Counted from the stretch's first letter, positions 46,449 through 58,240 are shown. The stretch: DNA of 64,000 nt from Dermanyssus gallinae (GCA_003439945.1 QVRM01002280.1:27192-91191), one strand, 5' to 3'. Notes: generated from the letters alone by a model not told the origin. Program-made: numbers and translations.

Positions 46449-48580
46449 GTTGTTAATGTTGTTGTCATTGTTGTTGTAGCTTTTGTTGCTGTTGTTGTTG
46501 TTGTTTATTTACTTCAACTTCTAGATGAGCACGATAAGTTTACGAGTTGTCCTGTTCAGACACGCGAATCGCAGCAGCTATTAAAACGAGTTGTGTCCAA
46601 TTCCATTCATAGTGTTTGGTTCGTGGTATTGATTAATATCGATTTCACCACAGTACATGCGTCATGCGCTGATTCGCTGATTTGAAAAAAACGTTTAGGA
46701 TAAAAAACCGTTTTTTTAAACCATAGGACAGAGCTAGTGGCGGTACCCTAGCTCTTGTTTCCGCACATTTGCAGGCCACCCCGACACGACCCAGCCTGCT
46801 GAGCTGTTTTTCTTGACTTCGCAGTCCGTTCCACGTTTCCGTTCTTCATCTTCTTCCTGTCACTCCCGGCTACATTTTTTTGTTGTTTTTTCTATACTCG
46901 TTGCACCACTTTCCATCGAATTACCGCTATCGGTTCTATCGCTTCCCTACGATTTCCTTCCACACCGGTAAAGAAGAAACCGCCGGTCCGTGCGTATAGC
47001 CGGTTTCCGGTCGAGCGGACTGAGCCTGAGTTTGGGCTCTGAGCCTTCGAAGCGCTCCGCCAGCAGATTCCAGTGAGCTTATTTTAGCGGGCTATCGCCG
47101 AACTTGGGGCGTGCCGCTGTGTGTGTGTGTGTACGGGGCGGAAGAGGGAAAAGGAGAAATGCCGTGCCGCTTTCCTTTATGACATCGGGCGTGATCCAAA
47201 GAAGACGTCCGACGCTCAGACCTCAGATGAGGGAGATTGAGGTTAGGTAGCGACAAATGTAAAGATGCCAGCCAGCCAATCAGTTGCCTTTAGAGGGTGC
47301 TTTATGCTGTAATGCTTGATTTATGCTGCAATGTTTGAGATCACATTCGCAAGCGAGTCACTCGTAGGCCACGAAATTAGGCTACTGTGAATAGGCTATG
47401 AGGCTAGCTCTTTCGCTGCAGACCTCCCTCTGTGTGACTCTGCCTATAATCTGTAATTGCTCAAGGTCGAACACTTCGAGTCTACACGGTATGGTGCATA
47501 GTTCGATTTGGCGTTCGCTTAGCGCTCAACCTCGATCTTGAACTTGAAATTTGAAAATTGCTGTTATCTATAGACACGTCGTAAGGCTTGTTTTCTTAAT
47601 ACTATCTGTTACGCTGCTTTTAAAAACAAGTTTACAAAAAACACAGGCATACAAACATACATGCATCAAGTTAGGTGTACATGGTTGCTCGTACGCGTTC
47701 AGCGGTAGTATGTTTGATGTTTCTGCGAGAAACACCTATAACTTTGGCAACCTGCTGCTCTGTAAAAGCGTATAATCCTTGGCCTCGTTATGCTGGTGAA
47801 AAATGTACGTGCATATTGTGGTGCCGGTCTAGCTTGTTACAAGAGAGTAGTTCAGAATAGCAGTGGTGATTAATGTATGGTATGTTACCAAATGTTCATC
47901 TCACAATAGCGACAACAGCTTAAGCAAGGTCGCCCAGCCGGGGCTAAGCACAATGACCGTCTTTGCCTACGAAAGACTCTCATGTCGTCTTACACGCAAT
48001 GGCACAAAGCATAGTCAGGAACAGTTGTGAAAAACATTGCGTAGGTGAAATCGGTGTCCTGTTCTCTATTCCGAAGTGGCGTTAGCTATTGTCTGCACGG
48101 AACGAAGCTGCGTCGAAGACATTTATTAGTAACTGTAGTAACGCATAAGAACCTAAATATAGACGAGTTCAAGCGTTCATACCACACGACTGCTTCTGTG
48201 ATTCCTAAATGCGAAAGTCTAATACGTACAAAGGGGTTTCAGGTAGTAGGCATTGCCAATTAGATACGCCAACTTGTGCTTATGCCGAACAACTTTAGCG
48301 TATGTTTCGTTAAAAACTTGCAGGCGTAGAAATTGCAGGGCGCATTTCAATTTCTCAAAACAGATGACTTTTTTTTGCTCACCGGTAGCCGAGCTGGGTG
48401 TGCGAGAAACGATTATGCGGCGATCAGACACACTATGGCATAGACGAGTCTACCACTCTCAGATACAAAAATGGCACGCATAGCTGTTTCCCACATTCCT
48501 TACATTGACCATACGTTTTTTTCTGAATCTGCTATGCCAGCTTGCCGTTTTTACTTCTCAGTTAGTTAGACTAAGAAAAA
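45876..48580. other. Intergenic stretch with (GTT)n tract
   Basis: A (TTG)n-rich tract lies at 46406-46507. The segment 46780-47200 is moderately GC-rich with a (TG)n run at 47120-47132. No exon was identified. Confidence 0.4.
46406..46507. repeat. (GTT)n microsatellite
   Basis: Imperfect GTT/GTC/GCT repeats, about 100 bp, giving poly-Leu or poly-Val frames that are not genes. Confidence 0.9.
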
Positions 48581-48601
48581 AAAAATATATATATATATAT
48601 A

Positions 48602-48658
48602 ACTACCAATCCAAAAGCCAACTAGACTATATTTGGTTTTTGGATTGGCAGGTATATA
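48602..48658. repeat. Inverted repeat beside (AAT)n
   Basis: ACTACCAATCCAAAAGCCAA is mirrored by TTGGTTTTTGGATTGGCAGG across a spacer of about 15 bases. Confidence 0.55.
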
Positions 48659-48680
48659 TTTTTTCGCAAAGATTTAATTT

Positions 48681-48681
<1 letters not shown>

Positions 48682-48759
<78 letters not shown>
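48682..48759. repeat. (AAT)n microsatellite
   Basis: About 26 perfect AAT units directly before the tRNA-like SINE. Confidence 0.95.
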
Positions 48760-48761
48760 AG

Positions 48762-48885
48762 CCACCAAGCAAGATGGCTTAGTCGCAGAGCCTTTGCCTT
48801 GCATTTGGGAGGCCTGGGTTCGAGACCCAGACCGGCCACTCTTAAATTGGTTTCCAATTTAGACAAGGTAAATGCCGGAGTGGAT
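48762..48885 (+). mobile_element. tRNA-derived SINE, third type
   Basis: A box A-like TGGCTTAGTCGCAGAGC is followed after about 30 bp by a perfect box B (GGTTCGAGACC, about 48818-48828) in a T-arm GCCTGGGTTCGAGACCCAGA. It cannot form a full tRNA acceptor stem, and a non-tRNA body follows (CCAATTTAGACAAGGTAAAT), so a SINE is more likely than a tRNA gene. Confidence 0.6.
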
Positions 48886-49389
48886 TAAAAATCAGCCATG
48901 ATATGAAAAAAAACGTATACGGGCATCAGCCTTACGGAAAAAAATCAGTCTTATTAGCTGTATGATGCGTGGTATGACGCATAGCATGTGATTCGAAGCG
49001 TTGTGAGATATAGGTTGTTGGCCCATAGACGCTGTTGTTGGAGTCCAAATTGTATGCCGCACGAGCACATCCAAATAAGATCTCAAACTTCAAAGGAAAG
49101 CACACTATGAGCCGCATCAAGAACGGGGATATAGGTGGAGTACAGATTTACTCAACAGAGAGTTAATAGGCCATGTGTCAATGTCATGATCATTGTCATG
49201 AAAAATACCTACTAGCATTACCATGCTACTCGCGTAACAACTATAGCAACAGCAACAACAACAACAACAGAAACAGCAACAACAACAACGGCAACAAGTT
49301 CCACACCACTAACGACAACGGCAATATCAAACACCAGTAACAACAATATGGTTCGCACCACTCAGCCCACATTCTTCAGTCTCACTGTT

Positions 49390-50660
49390 GCGCTCAGAGG
49401 TCATAGCCCGGCCTACCGGCGCCGCGGGTATTGCGAGTGTTGCTTTATCTATCTGATGATGCAGGTGCCGCTGCTGCTGCTGCTATGATTTCTCCAGTCC
49501 CTGCTTTCTCTGTTACCGCCTCGTCGACACAGGCACGATACGGACGACCGACATGTGGACGGACGGGCGGGCGGGCTCGAGAAGCGACGAGCTTCCGCCA
49601 CGGGTCGTTTTCTTTCCTTCAGCCAGATGCCTCCATCTGTATCTGTTTGTCTGGCTGCGTGGCAGCCTGTGTGTCGGTCTCTCTGTTTGCCTGCCTATTT
49701 ACCTGTGTGTGTTCGGGGGTACGCGCATACGCATGCACCTACGTATTTGCGTACGTTGTCCGTTTCTCTGGGGCCTGCAGCAACAGCAGGCGCAGCAGCA
49801 GCAGCGAAGGATGGTAGTAGCGGCGCCGGCGAAGGCGGCGGGGCGCGGGGGCAGGCCAGGCAATTTGGCGATGGTCCGCTGGCATCGTGAGTTCGTGAGG
49901 GCCGACCACCGATGGGTGCTTCTTCTCGAGCGGGCGAGCGAGATCCTTCCTGCCTTTACTCCGTCCTGCCTTTATTCCGTCCTGCTTTCAATCTCTTCAT
50001 CCTTTCTTATTCCTACTCTGTCTCTTCTTTCTCTCCCAGGAAGGAAAAAGTTCCTCTTCTTCTTGTTCCTCTTATTTTTCTCCTTCCCCTATTTTCCTCT
50101 TCTTCTTTTTCTGCATCCGCTTCTTCTTCTATTTCCTCCTCCTCCTTTTTCCTCTTCTTTTCTTTGATGGTCTGCATTCAAATGCCGGTTACCCGCTCTG
50201 CCCTTTCCGTCGTACACTTTCTAGCAAGTGGTATTTGCCACGTAGATGGCGCTTCGGGCGCCATTCGGCGCGCCCGGTAGCCGGTGTTCCCTTTCCACCG
50301 ACCACCAATCAGCTCCATTACCACCACCACCACCATTCCTACAACCACTACTACTACGACTACTACTACAACTACGACAGCCACTACTACAGCAGAAGCT
50401 ACGACAACGGCCTCGATTTCGTCCTCGAGATAAAACAGAGCCAACTTCGACAAACTCTCCGGTCTCTCTATCGGAGCCGGCAGCCCGCAAGCTGCTCCAA
50501 CCTCGTCGCCGACTTCACCACCACCTGCCACCACCGCCAACAACGACAACACTAGCGACAGTGGCGACTACAAACAACGACTACAACGACCTCAACTACC
50601 ACCACAACAACGACCGGGAAAGGCAGGTGACTTTGTACGTCGTCGACGTCGCCGTTCACC
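49390..50660 (+). other. GC-rich, triplet-repeat-rich region, possible exon or UTR
   Basis: GC content is clearly above the surroundings, with CTG, CAG, GGC, TTC/CTC and ACC/ACT triplet tracts. Several overlapping frames are open (for example 49553-50167 and 50246-50668), but none shows a domain. One frame near 50300-50430 is almost pure threonine. It may be a CpG-rich promoter and 5' UTR, or exonic low-complexity sequence of an unseen gene. I cannot choose a frame. Confidence 0.4.
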
Positions 50661-50763
50661 CGCAGTAGACGTTGTTCTGCTGTGGTCGTCGTTGTCGGTT
50701 GCTGTTAGCAGGGTCAGCAACAGCGGTCTCGCCATTCCTCCTGCTCTTACACGTCTTGCGGAG

Positions 50764-51193
50764 ATCCTGCAAATTGTGCACAGTTGTCCTGCAAGTTGTG
50801 CACAGGTGTCCTGCAAGTTGTGCACAGGTGTCCTGCAAAGTGTGCACAGGTGTCCTGCAAGTTGTGCACAGGTGTCCTGCATATTGTGCACAGCTATCCT
50901 GCAAGTTGAGCATAGGTGTCCTGCGAGTTGTGCACCGGCATCTTGCAAGTTGTGCACCGGTGTCCTGTAAGTTGTGCACAGGGTGTCTTGCAAGTTGTGC
51001 ACAGGGGTCTTGCAAGTTGTGCAGAAGAGATTTGCAAATTGTGCGCACGTGTCCTGCAAGTTGTGCGAAGGTGTCCTTGAAGTTGTGCGAAGGTATCCTG
51101 CAAGTTGCGCACAGGTGGCCTGCAAGTTTTGCACAGGTGTCCTGCAAGTTGTGCACAGGCGTCCTGCAAGTTGTGCACTGGCGTCCTGCAAAT
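50764..51193. repeat. 22-bp minisatellite, about 19.5 units
   Basis: Tandem units close to GTCCTGCAAGTTGTGCACAG plus GT, mostly exactly 22 bp, with a few units one base longer or shorter. Each unit carries the palindrome TGTGCACA or a close variant. Because 22 is not a multiple of three, three units make a 22-residue protein repeat, and the frames stay open on both strands (+ 50672-51445; - 50592-51197 and 50656-51156). Homogeneity is higher at the left and right ends than in the middle. Confidence 0.95.
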
Positions 51194-52140
51194 CCAACCA
51201 GTACCTACCAGGACGTCTCTAGCGTCGGGAACAGTGACGGTGGCAGCACCGTCGTCAAGCAAGTTAGCGTGCCTAGTCTTCGCCGTCAGTTGTCGGGAGA
51301 ACAAGCGTGTGGCGAAAACCCGGCGCCCACAACAAGCAACAAACGGGTAGTGAACCGAACAGCAGGTAGAAAGAAGCACAATAGCAGAGACAACTATTAC
51401 TCGCTATGTGCTGAAACCGGAGCAGTAAGCGAGACGGATAGATGAGAAGCAAATTGTCACAGTGACAGTGAGTGCTATTGCTTGGGGATATTCGTCGCCG
51501 TCGTGTCGGACTTGTAGACACGCAAAAGCTTTCACTTGTTTTTCCGTGCGTGATTTGTCTGGGGGGCGTGACACAGCAATCGGAAGGGTTCGACCTAATC
51601 GTTGTTGTGGTATTGTGGTTCATCAAACTGCACCACTGGTATTCGAAGGAACTGACCCTGATCTGCTCAGCAGGAACACGCCTGTTGCTGTTGCTTCTGC
51701 TGCTGGTCTGCCTATTCGACTTCCGCCGAGAATCGACAGCAACTTTGACCACTGTGAGTTTACAGATAGAGTGCGCTTGCGAGAGAGATAACGTACGTGC
51801 TGAATCTCGTATACAAACGTGCACTCGAGAATACTGATATGCATCGCCATGCTGGTTACATTGGCAGGACATGATTAGATGACCACCGTTCTCTTCATCG
51901 TCATGCTCGTAGTTATCTCTGTCGCGTTGCAGTGCATTTACTTTTGATGATGACTCTCTTTCGACACTAAATGAATCCATGAATTGTGACAAATGGGACA
52001 AATCAATCCCGTGGTTGAATACTCATCACGTCTGAGTGTCGCATCAACGGATACATAGATCAATCTCGAATTATAGCATAAACCTCCACCGTAGAGCTGT
52101 CTACAGCGCACCAAATAAAACCGAAGCAGCGACAAGCATG

Positions 52141-52174
<34 letters not shown>

Positions 52175-52210
52175 CGATCATTTATGACATGCGTGCATGC
52201 ATGCGGCGAC

Positions 52211-52247
<37 letters not shown>

Positions 52248-52679
52248 TGCATACTTCTGTTTATCTCTAATATAAACCCGCATAACTACACGCATATTGG
52301 CCCCTCCCTTCTGTTGTTCGTCGCGGTCCGCAGCGCAGACAGGTCGGCGGTGGAAGCAGAGGTGCTTTCCCCACCTGTGGAATAAATCCTCTTAGTGGTA
52401 CCTGTTGCATTCGAAAGCCGTAAGCCACCTGCGCTGCTACGGAGCTACATATGCAGTCTCCGCCGTCCTCTAATTTGTCTTGAAAATAGTTGGCGCTGCT
52501 CTGACATTATACATTCTAGGGGAATGAGGTCGACCCACGTTGTTCTAGCTGTCTCAAACTGCATAATGCCGACCTAGCAGCTTCGTTCCTATGTGTTTCC
52601 ACCAACCGAACAGCACCCACAATTCATCATTGTTGACCTGGCAGCTCTTCTGTGCTCGTGTAGGGAGGGGGTCATAATA

Positions 52680-52704
52680 CATCGCGCATCATTCATGCGC
52701 GATG
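52680..52704. repeat. Perfect 10-bp stem-loop
   Basis: CATCGCGCAT and ATGCGCGATG flank a 5-base loop CATTC. Confidence 0.7.
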
Positions 52705-53099
52705 CATCCCGAACTTGAACTGCACACCGTGCGTGTTAGAATAGGAATGCGTGCGACGTTCCGCTTGCTATAGCTTAGCCCACAAAACAGGACACTTGCA
52801 TCACGTGGTCGTGCGCGTTTACAGTTGCATTTCAAACCTCTCTGTCACTGCACGCTGTTGCTTGGCCTCATGGATATATATATATATATATATATATCTG
52901 TGCGGAGGTGTGCATTCTGCTCGCCGATTTGCTACAAACAGTACCGCTGCAAAGTTTGGCAAGCTCTGACGTTAGTAAAACTGAACATATTCACACAAAC
53001 AAGCTAACAAGCATAATGGTCTTGGCACGCTGTGCTACAATATTTACGGGGCACGAAATTGTCTAATAACAAAGAGAGCTATATGTCTCGAAACTTCTC

Positions 53100-53100
<1 letters not shown>

Positions 53101-53158
<58 letters not shown>

Positions 53159-53162
53159 CATA

Positions 53163-53255
<93 letters not shown>

Positions 53256-53281
53256 ACATATAGATGTATATATATATATAG
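53101..53281. repeat. Longest (TA)n array in the window
   Basis: About 180 bp of TA with a few CATA interruptions. Confidence 0.95.
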
Positions 53282-53629
53282 ACACCCATCTGCATGTATA
53301 TATGTATATCTATTCCCATAAGTACGCCTGCCTTACAGGAGTTGTTCCTTGAAGTTAACGACGGCACCGAATAGTTGCAGAGTGTAGTCTGTCGCGCATT
53401 CAATTCCGCGATCGGTGCGTTATCTTTCGTTATCGTTTCGGCCTGCCAATAGTAGTAAGCCGGCAAGGCAAGGGATTGCTTACTGGGCCAATCAAATAAG
53501 TAACAGTATAATGCATCAACGTAATTACCGTACTAGCTATAGTAGTGAAGGAGGCAGACTGTAAGTGTAATGTAATGTATACTAGTGTATACTAATGTAA
53601 TGTAATGTATACTAACTGGAGAGCGCTAG

Positions 53630-53830
53630 TCGAGCCTGGTGGCGTGATGCATTAGTCTGCTCCTCGCAACCGGAGAAGACACTAGATAGGTGCAGCGCGG
53701 GTTCGAGCCGCCCCACCATTGCACACTTGTCGTTTTGGGGCCTGTCCGTCTATGAAGCATTGCGAAAAAGCAGTCCCGTGGCCACCAACGTTAAATCTTG
53801 GCTGATCTGGGTCAACAGCCCGAAAAAGTT
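53630..53830 (+). mobile_element. tRNA-derived SINE, family S, copy 4
   Basis: Head CGAGCCTGGTGGCGTGATGC, box B GCGGGTTCGAGCCGCC (about 53697-53711, close to consensus), then GCCTGTCCGTCTATGAAGCA and the tail GGGTCAACAGCCCGAAAAAG. Confidence 0.85.
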
Positions 53831-54412
53831 GACTGGATGCCTCTAGCTCGAGACTTAAAGTGTGCTCGTCAAACTCTGATGGTGGCGAGCGTTAGCGGCT
53901 CACGCGTTGCATACGCACGAACTACCTCACTCACGCACGAACTGCCGAAATGCCGCCACGAGTACAGCAGCCACCAGCCGTATGTATGGCCGATCGTTGG
54001 GCCTGCGCGCTAATGCAGCCGGCAGCCTACAAGGTGATTCGCTCGACAGCCGGGCTATGTAAAGTAGTCCAGACCGCTGTTGGGGGTCTTGCTGAGGCTG
54101 GCAATTAGACAGGCCAACGGACAGACGGTCGAACGGGTGCCTTGGGACTTGGGGAGATGGGCGAGCCGGACGAGGCCAGGGGAGATGGGCTGCTCGTTAC
54201 AGATGCTCACGAATAGAGATGCCACGAGACGATAACTAGACACGCGGCAGCAACAGCCTGACATTCGGCAGTCGGTACCGAATATGATCGGCACGAACAA
54301 GGATGCTTCCGAAGCCCCTTGAACTGGGCCATATATATATATATAGTTATATATACTTGCGGCCCTGAAATATATAAATATATATACACTTGCGGCTTCG
54401 AAAGATATATAC

Positions 54413-54458
<46 letters not shown>

Positions 54459-54849
54459 TCCGCAAACTTAATTGGGCAGATCCTATTGTCTTATACCTGT
54501 ATGTACGTCTTACTGTGCTTAGATACTCGCATATGATATCTCGAATTAAGATTAATCTTTGATGATCTGCATATGATTCCCATTATCATTGTCATTGTTA
54601 TTATTTATAAAACTAGCTGCAGAATTGCCTCCTATAGGGACCCCTTTCTGTAATATCGGCCTGTTAGTTGGAAGAAAGTAGGGTGAGTGAAGACACACCG
54701 AGAGAGGGTGAGAGATCAAGGGGGGAAGAAATAGGGTTAGAGAACGCGCGCGAGAGAGAGAGAGAGAGAGGGGAAGGAAATGAGTAAGCATTCCTTCATT
54801 CAGGAAGCTGAAAGATAAGCTGGTTCATGTAAGCTATCGCGGTGGTCAA
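53831..54849. other. Intergenic stretch with TA and GA microsatellites
   Basis: TA arrays at 54331-54352 and 54418-54453, and a (GA)n run at 54750-54770. No exon was recognised. Confidence 0.4.
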
Positions 54850-55138
54850 TTGTGTGCCTCTTGGAAGCTCTTGCTAGACGCGTGCCATGCATGCGCGAGG
54901 CATTGTGGGGGGCGTAAGCAAGGTCAAATTGGCCTTCTCGGAGTTCGTCATTGCCCTGACTTCGAGTCTGGTCTGGTCCCAATGGGGACCGGCCATCATC
55001 TGTCATCGGGCCTCTCTGGGAGACGAAGAAGGGACTCTTTTCATGATTCCGCCACCTCTCCGTTGCGGACAGCTCCACTCATTGTGCGTCGCTCGTTCAC
55101 TCACACGGCGTTTGTGTGCCGAGACTATCGGCGCCTGG
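54850..55138 (+). other. Possible 5' UTR exon or promoter of the G-gamma gene
   Basis: GC-richer than its surroundings and ending at a good donor (CGCCTG/GTAAGG at 55138). The next exon acceptor on the same strand, 640 bp away, opens the G-gamma coding exon directly at its ATG, so an upstream untranslated exon is required. This is the nearest candidate. Its 5' limit is arbitrary. Confidence 0.3.
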
Positions 55139-55317
55139 TAAGGTCGCGACGCTAAATCTTCCAATGCATCCACAGCTATAACGTGTTGATGCAGACAGTA
55201 GGCATCCTTTCGTATTGTTTCTCCTTATCACCGTTTCCATTCAGCCTGAAATGCAGAAACCTTGCACATTTATACTGTGGCCTACAGCGGTCATTTTGTG
55301 CATTTATTTGCAGATAA

Positions 55318-55333
<16 letters not shown>

Positions 55334-55372
<39 letters not shown>
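55334..55372. repeat. (CA)n-(TA)n array in putative intron
   Basis: A short CA run leads into about 18 TA units, within the presumed first intron of the G-gamma gene. Confidence 0.9.
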
Positions 55373-55373
<1 letters not shown>

Positions 55374-55777
55374 CCACTGCCTTCATCACAAACATGTAGG
55401 GTGTGTAAAAATGTCAATGGATTTGCTAAGATGCCACAATTTCCGATCAATAACAGCATGCTCTTAGTGTTTTTGTCATTGTGTTTGTCATGGTTCTTGT
55501 TTTTTCTGTTGTTGATTATTATATGTTTGTGATCATTTTTGTTCATTTTGTTGTTGTTGTTGTTGCTGATGTGATTATTGTTGATGTTGCTGTTGTGAGT
55601 CATATTGCACGGCTGGTGCAGTGTGAGAGACCTGCGCCCAAACTAGATACTAACAGAGGCTCTGCAATTTTTCCGTGTGTGTGTCTCGTTCGGTCGGTTT
55701 TTTTTTCGTGTTGTTTCGTTCGTGCATCAAACGGTTGGTCTGGTCGACGTCCTGTGACGACGGCTGTTCCGTTGTAG

Positions 55778-55893
55778 ATGGCAACAGCAATCCAGTCACA
55801 GATCTCACAGACGATCGCTATGCAGAAGCGCGTCATGCAGCTACGCCAGGAGGTCATGCTGCAGCGCATAACCGTCTCAGCAGCTTGTGACGA
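55778..55893 (+). CDS. G-protein gamma subunit, first coding exon
   Basis: The exon begins with ATG immediately after the acceptor GTTCCGTTGTAG and ends at the donor GA/GTAAGT (phase 2), encoding 38 residues plus two bases. The peptide is MATAIQSQISQTIAMQ, then KRVMQLRQEVMLQRITVSAA and CD. G-gamma (GGL) proteins have the same core: V.QLR.EA..(E/D)RI.VS.A...L, in the N-terminal helix that forms a coiled coil with G-beta. Family members are about 70 residues with a second exon ending in a CaaX prenylation motif; the intron falls near this position in known gamma genes. No NPFRE/CaaX exon was found downstream in the window, so that exon must lie beyond 64 kb. It would act with G-beta at the inner plasma membrane in GPCR signalling. 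Confidence 0.8.
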
Positions 55894-56001
55894 GTAAGTA
55901 CTGCATAAATGTGCACCTCGTGCTACAAGCATATATGCAAGTAAATATGTAACGATTTTACACATCGTTATAGTATTTGTACATCAATTTATATAAATGT
56001 C

Positions 56002-56082
<81 letters not shown>

Positions 56083-56906
56083 GGTGTTTTACTGGAGATT
56101 AAAAATACCTTGTTGTTGAGATTGCGCGCTCTTGTAGAATAGCTCTGCTAGTTGAAATTATCAACAAAATTGTATTTGTACACATCTTTTGTATCCATTA
56201 AACGTTCAATTACAGTGCTCGCAATAAATAAGAATTTAAACAATATATATATATAAATAATGGGTGGAAACATATTTATTTAGTTGGCTGGGGGCACGTT
56301 TAGTATCCTCTGGAACTTTCCGTTTCTCTTAAAACAGAATCGCGCCGACAGTCCAACCAACTGCTGGCAGATATGCCTCGAGCTAAACCTGGGCGTCACG
56401 CCGGTGCAGTACATAGGCTAGGAGCGGTAACATAGCTCTTCTATAATAAATAGCTTTTTAAAAAAAATACCAACATGAGCAGTTGCTGTCCCAACTACAC
56501 TATATGCTCTATGTGCGTAATAAATGGCACGTTTCGCTATACCGCCGTTAGCTATAATGTACCGTTACGCAATACTGTGTGTACAATCTTGCCGTCCAAA
56601 TTGACAAAGCGTTATGCAAGGTTTCGTCTGGCCATCATACGGATGGGCTCTATGCCATGCTGTTACGTACGGACACAAGTGGGCCCAGCAGTCATACATA
56701 TATTTTCGTGTATGGCGACAAAATATGAATAGTAAATGTGTACATTGTTTGGGTAAGTTTGTGACTGTTAGTGACACGTTTCAGTTACGTACAGAGAACT
56801 TAAGGCAGAATCTAATGTACTCCGTTAGACGTTAAGCATAATCTCTGATGCTACATAGGACTATATACATGTATTTAAATGGTGTACATTTATTCAAGTA
56901 TATTAA

Positions 56907-56938
<32 letters not shown>

Positions 56939-57600
56939 AGGGCATCGTGCAATCGATATAATGTACGAACTTGCGTACAGTTCATTTTATTACCGCGAAT
57001 GTGGTATAATACCCTCGCAACGACGGGCCACTCTATATTGCTGGCGCTGTCATTCTTTGAATTCACCTCCCTTGAGACCTTTTGCCCCCTATGCCGACAT
57101 TATTCTGTCAATCGCGCTTCCTTTTCTCTGCCTCTCTCTTTCTCTCTCTCCTTCTTCCTGCCTGTCTCATACGTGTGTGGTGATATGGTAGACTTCCCGC
57201 ATCCCTAGCTCTAGTACTAGTGGCTCAGGACAAGCAGTGCTTCAACCAGCCGGTCGGGGCCACCGGCCGATTCAATCCAAGATTCAACCGACTTTTCCAT
57301 GGCGCTTCCTCTAGACGAAGAAGCGCCATGGAAAAGTTGGTTGTGCGCCAGAGACCGCCGCCAATAACGCCCAGTCAAAAAGCTGATCCAAGGGGATCCA
57401 CGATATCGCGTTCTCCCATTCTTTTATCCATCTACCCACCATACCGGCGGTGGCGGTACTGAGGCGCCGTCGTAACGTGGCAGCGCCGGGGGGGGGGGGA
57501 GGGGAGGGGCTATGTCAATTTCTCCCACTTCATTATGCACACTACCGTGAGATGGACATCAATGGACCGCCGCCAATGCCCTACGTGCAAAACACCATTC
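55894..57600. other. Putative G-gamma intron, nothing else recognised
   Basis: AT-rich with TA arrays at 56004-56082 and 56911-56938 and a hairpin at 57285-57343. Open frames of up to 109 codons have no motif. Confidence 0.4.
57285..57343. repeat. 24-bp hairpin with 11-base loop
   Basis: CAACCGACTTTTCCATGGCG plus CTTC pairs with GAAG plus CGCCATGGAAAAGTTGGTTG with one mismatch (or G-T wobble in RNA). It lies in a GC-rich stretch and is not part of any element recognised here. Confidence 0.75.
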
Positions 57601-57610
57601 CATGGTTCCA

Positions 57611-58240
57611 CTACTTTTTTTTATTGGACCGACCACATTTGTGGCACGGCAAATTTATTTGAAAACCCGCGGAAATGTTTTGCCCCTTACTTCGCGGTTG
57701 GTTGGTGTAGTTGTAGGTATGCTGGTCAGCTCCCTCTCTCTCCCTCCGCTTCCTATCATACTCCAGGTCCACTTTCTTCTGCATGATCTTCTCGATCATC
57801 TGTGCTCCCCGTATCCACATTTTCGCGTCCTCGCACATCCTTGCAATTAGTTCGTCCACTGCTCTGGAAGAAGTCCCGCTCTGGAAGATGTTCGCCGATG
57901 TTCGTTGTTCTTCGAGGGCTGAGCAGAAGCAGACTGTGTGACTAACATCGTCCACCTCTCCCGTCTCGCAAGCTACGCACCTTGGGTCTTGCGCGATCTT
58001 AATCTTGCAGAGGTACGCCTGGAAGCAGCCATGGCCCGTCAGGACCTGACTCAGGTAGTACGTTGTCTCCCCGTGGCCCCTGTTAAACCATATGGTCAGG
58101 TCCGGGAGGAGGTGCCTGGTCCACGCTCCCGGAGCATTGCCTGGCATGTTGCTCCATTCCTGCTGCCATTTTGGAAGCGTTTGCCGATTTTCTTGCTTTC
58201 CTCGGCTGGGGATGGTTCCACTACTAATACGACTATTACT
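57611..58240 (-). mobile_element. R1-like LINE, 3' fragment
   Basis: The minus strand encodes one open C-terminal domain: PKWQQEWSN, GAWTRHLLPDLTIWFNRGHG, YYLSQVLTGHGCFQAYL, then CVACETGEVDDVSHTVCFC. This is the tail of R1-clade LINEs (WQ..W, G.WT..LIPD, HGE..Y.L.Q.LTGHG.F..YL, C..C....D..H....C). It ends in a basic segment with CHKCGRSNKKK at about 57611. No RT part is present upstream, so the insertion is 5'-truncated. The frame is intact, which suggests a relatively young copy. Confidence 0.8.

Larger units (their letters stand above)
51194..53629. other. Intergenic stretch with microsatellites
   Basis: Contains an (AAT)n run (52138-52172), TA arrays (52213-52243, 52873-52898, 53101-53281), an inverted repeat at 52680-52704 and TAATG repeats near 53565-53615. 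A 242-codon minus frame (51273-52001) has no recognised domain, though it is longer than most chance frames here. Confidence 0.4.

Noticed and set aside
48765..48835. Possible genuine tRNA gene
   Set aside because: Box B is perfect but no acceptor stem closes and a SINE-like body follows.
50764..51193. CRISPR-like array
   Set aside because: Units are contiguous with no unique spacers, in a eukaryotic context; it is a minisatellite.
50592..51197. 201-codon minus-strand ORF
   Set aside because: It exists because the 22-bp minisatellite has no stops in any frame; no independent evidence of coding.
53044..53466. Long Tyr/Ile open frames across TA arrays
   Set aside because: TATATA in any frame lacks stop codons; these frames are low-complexity artefacts.
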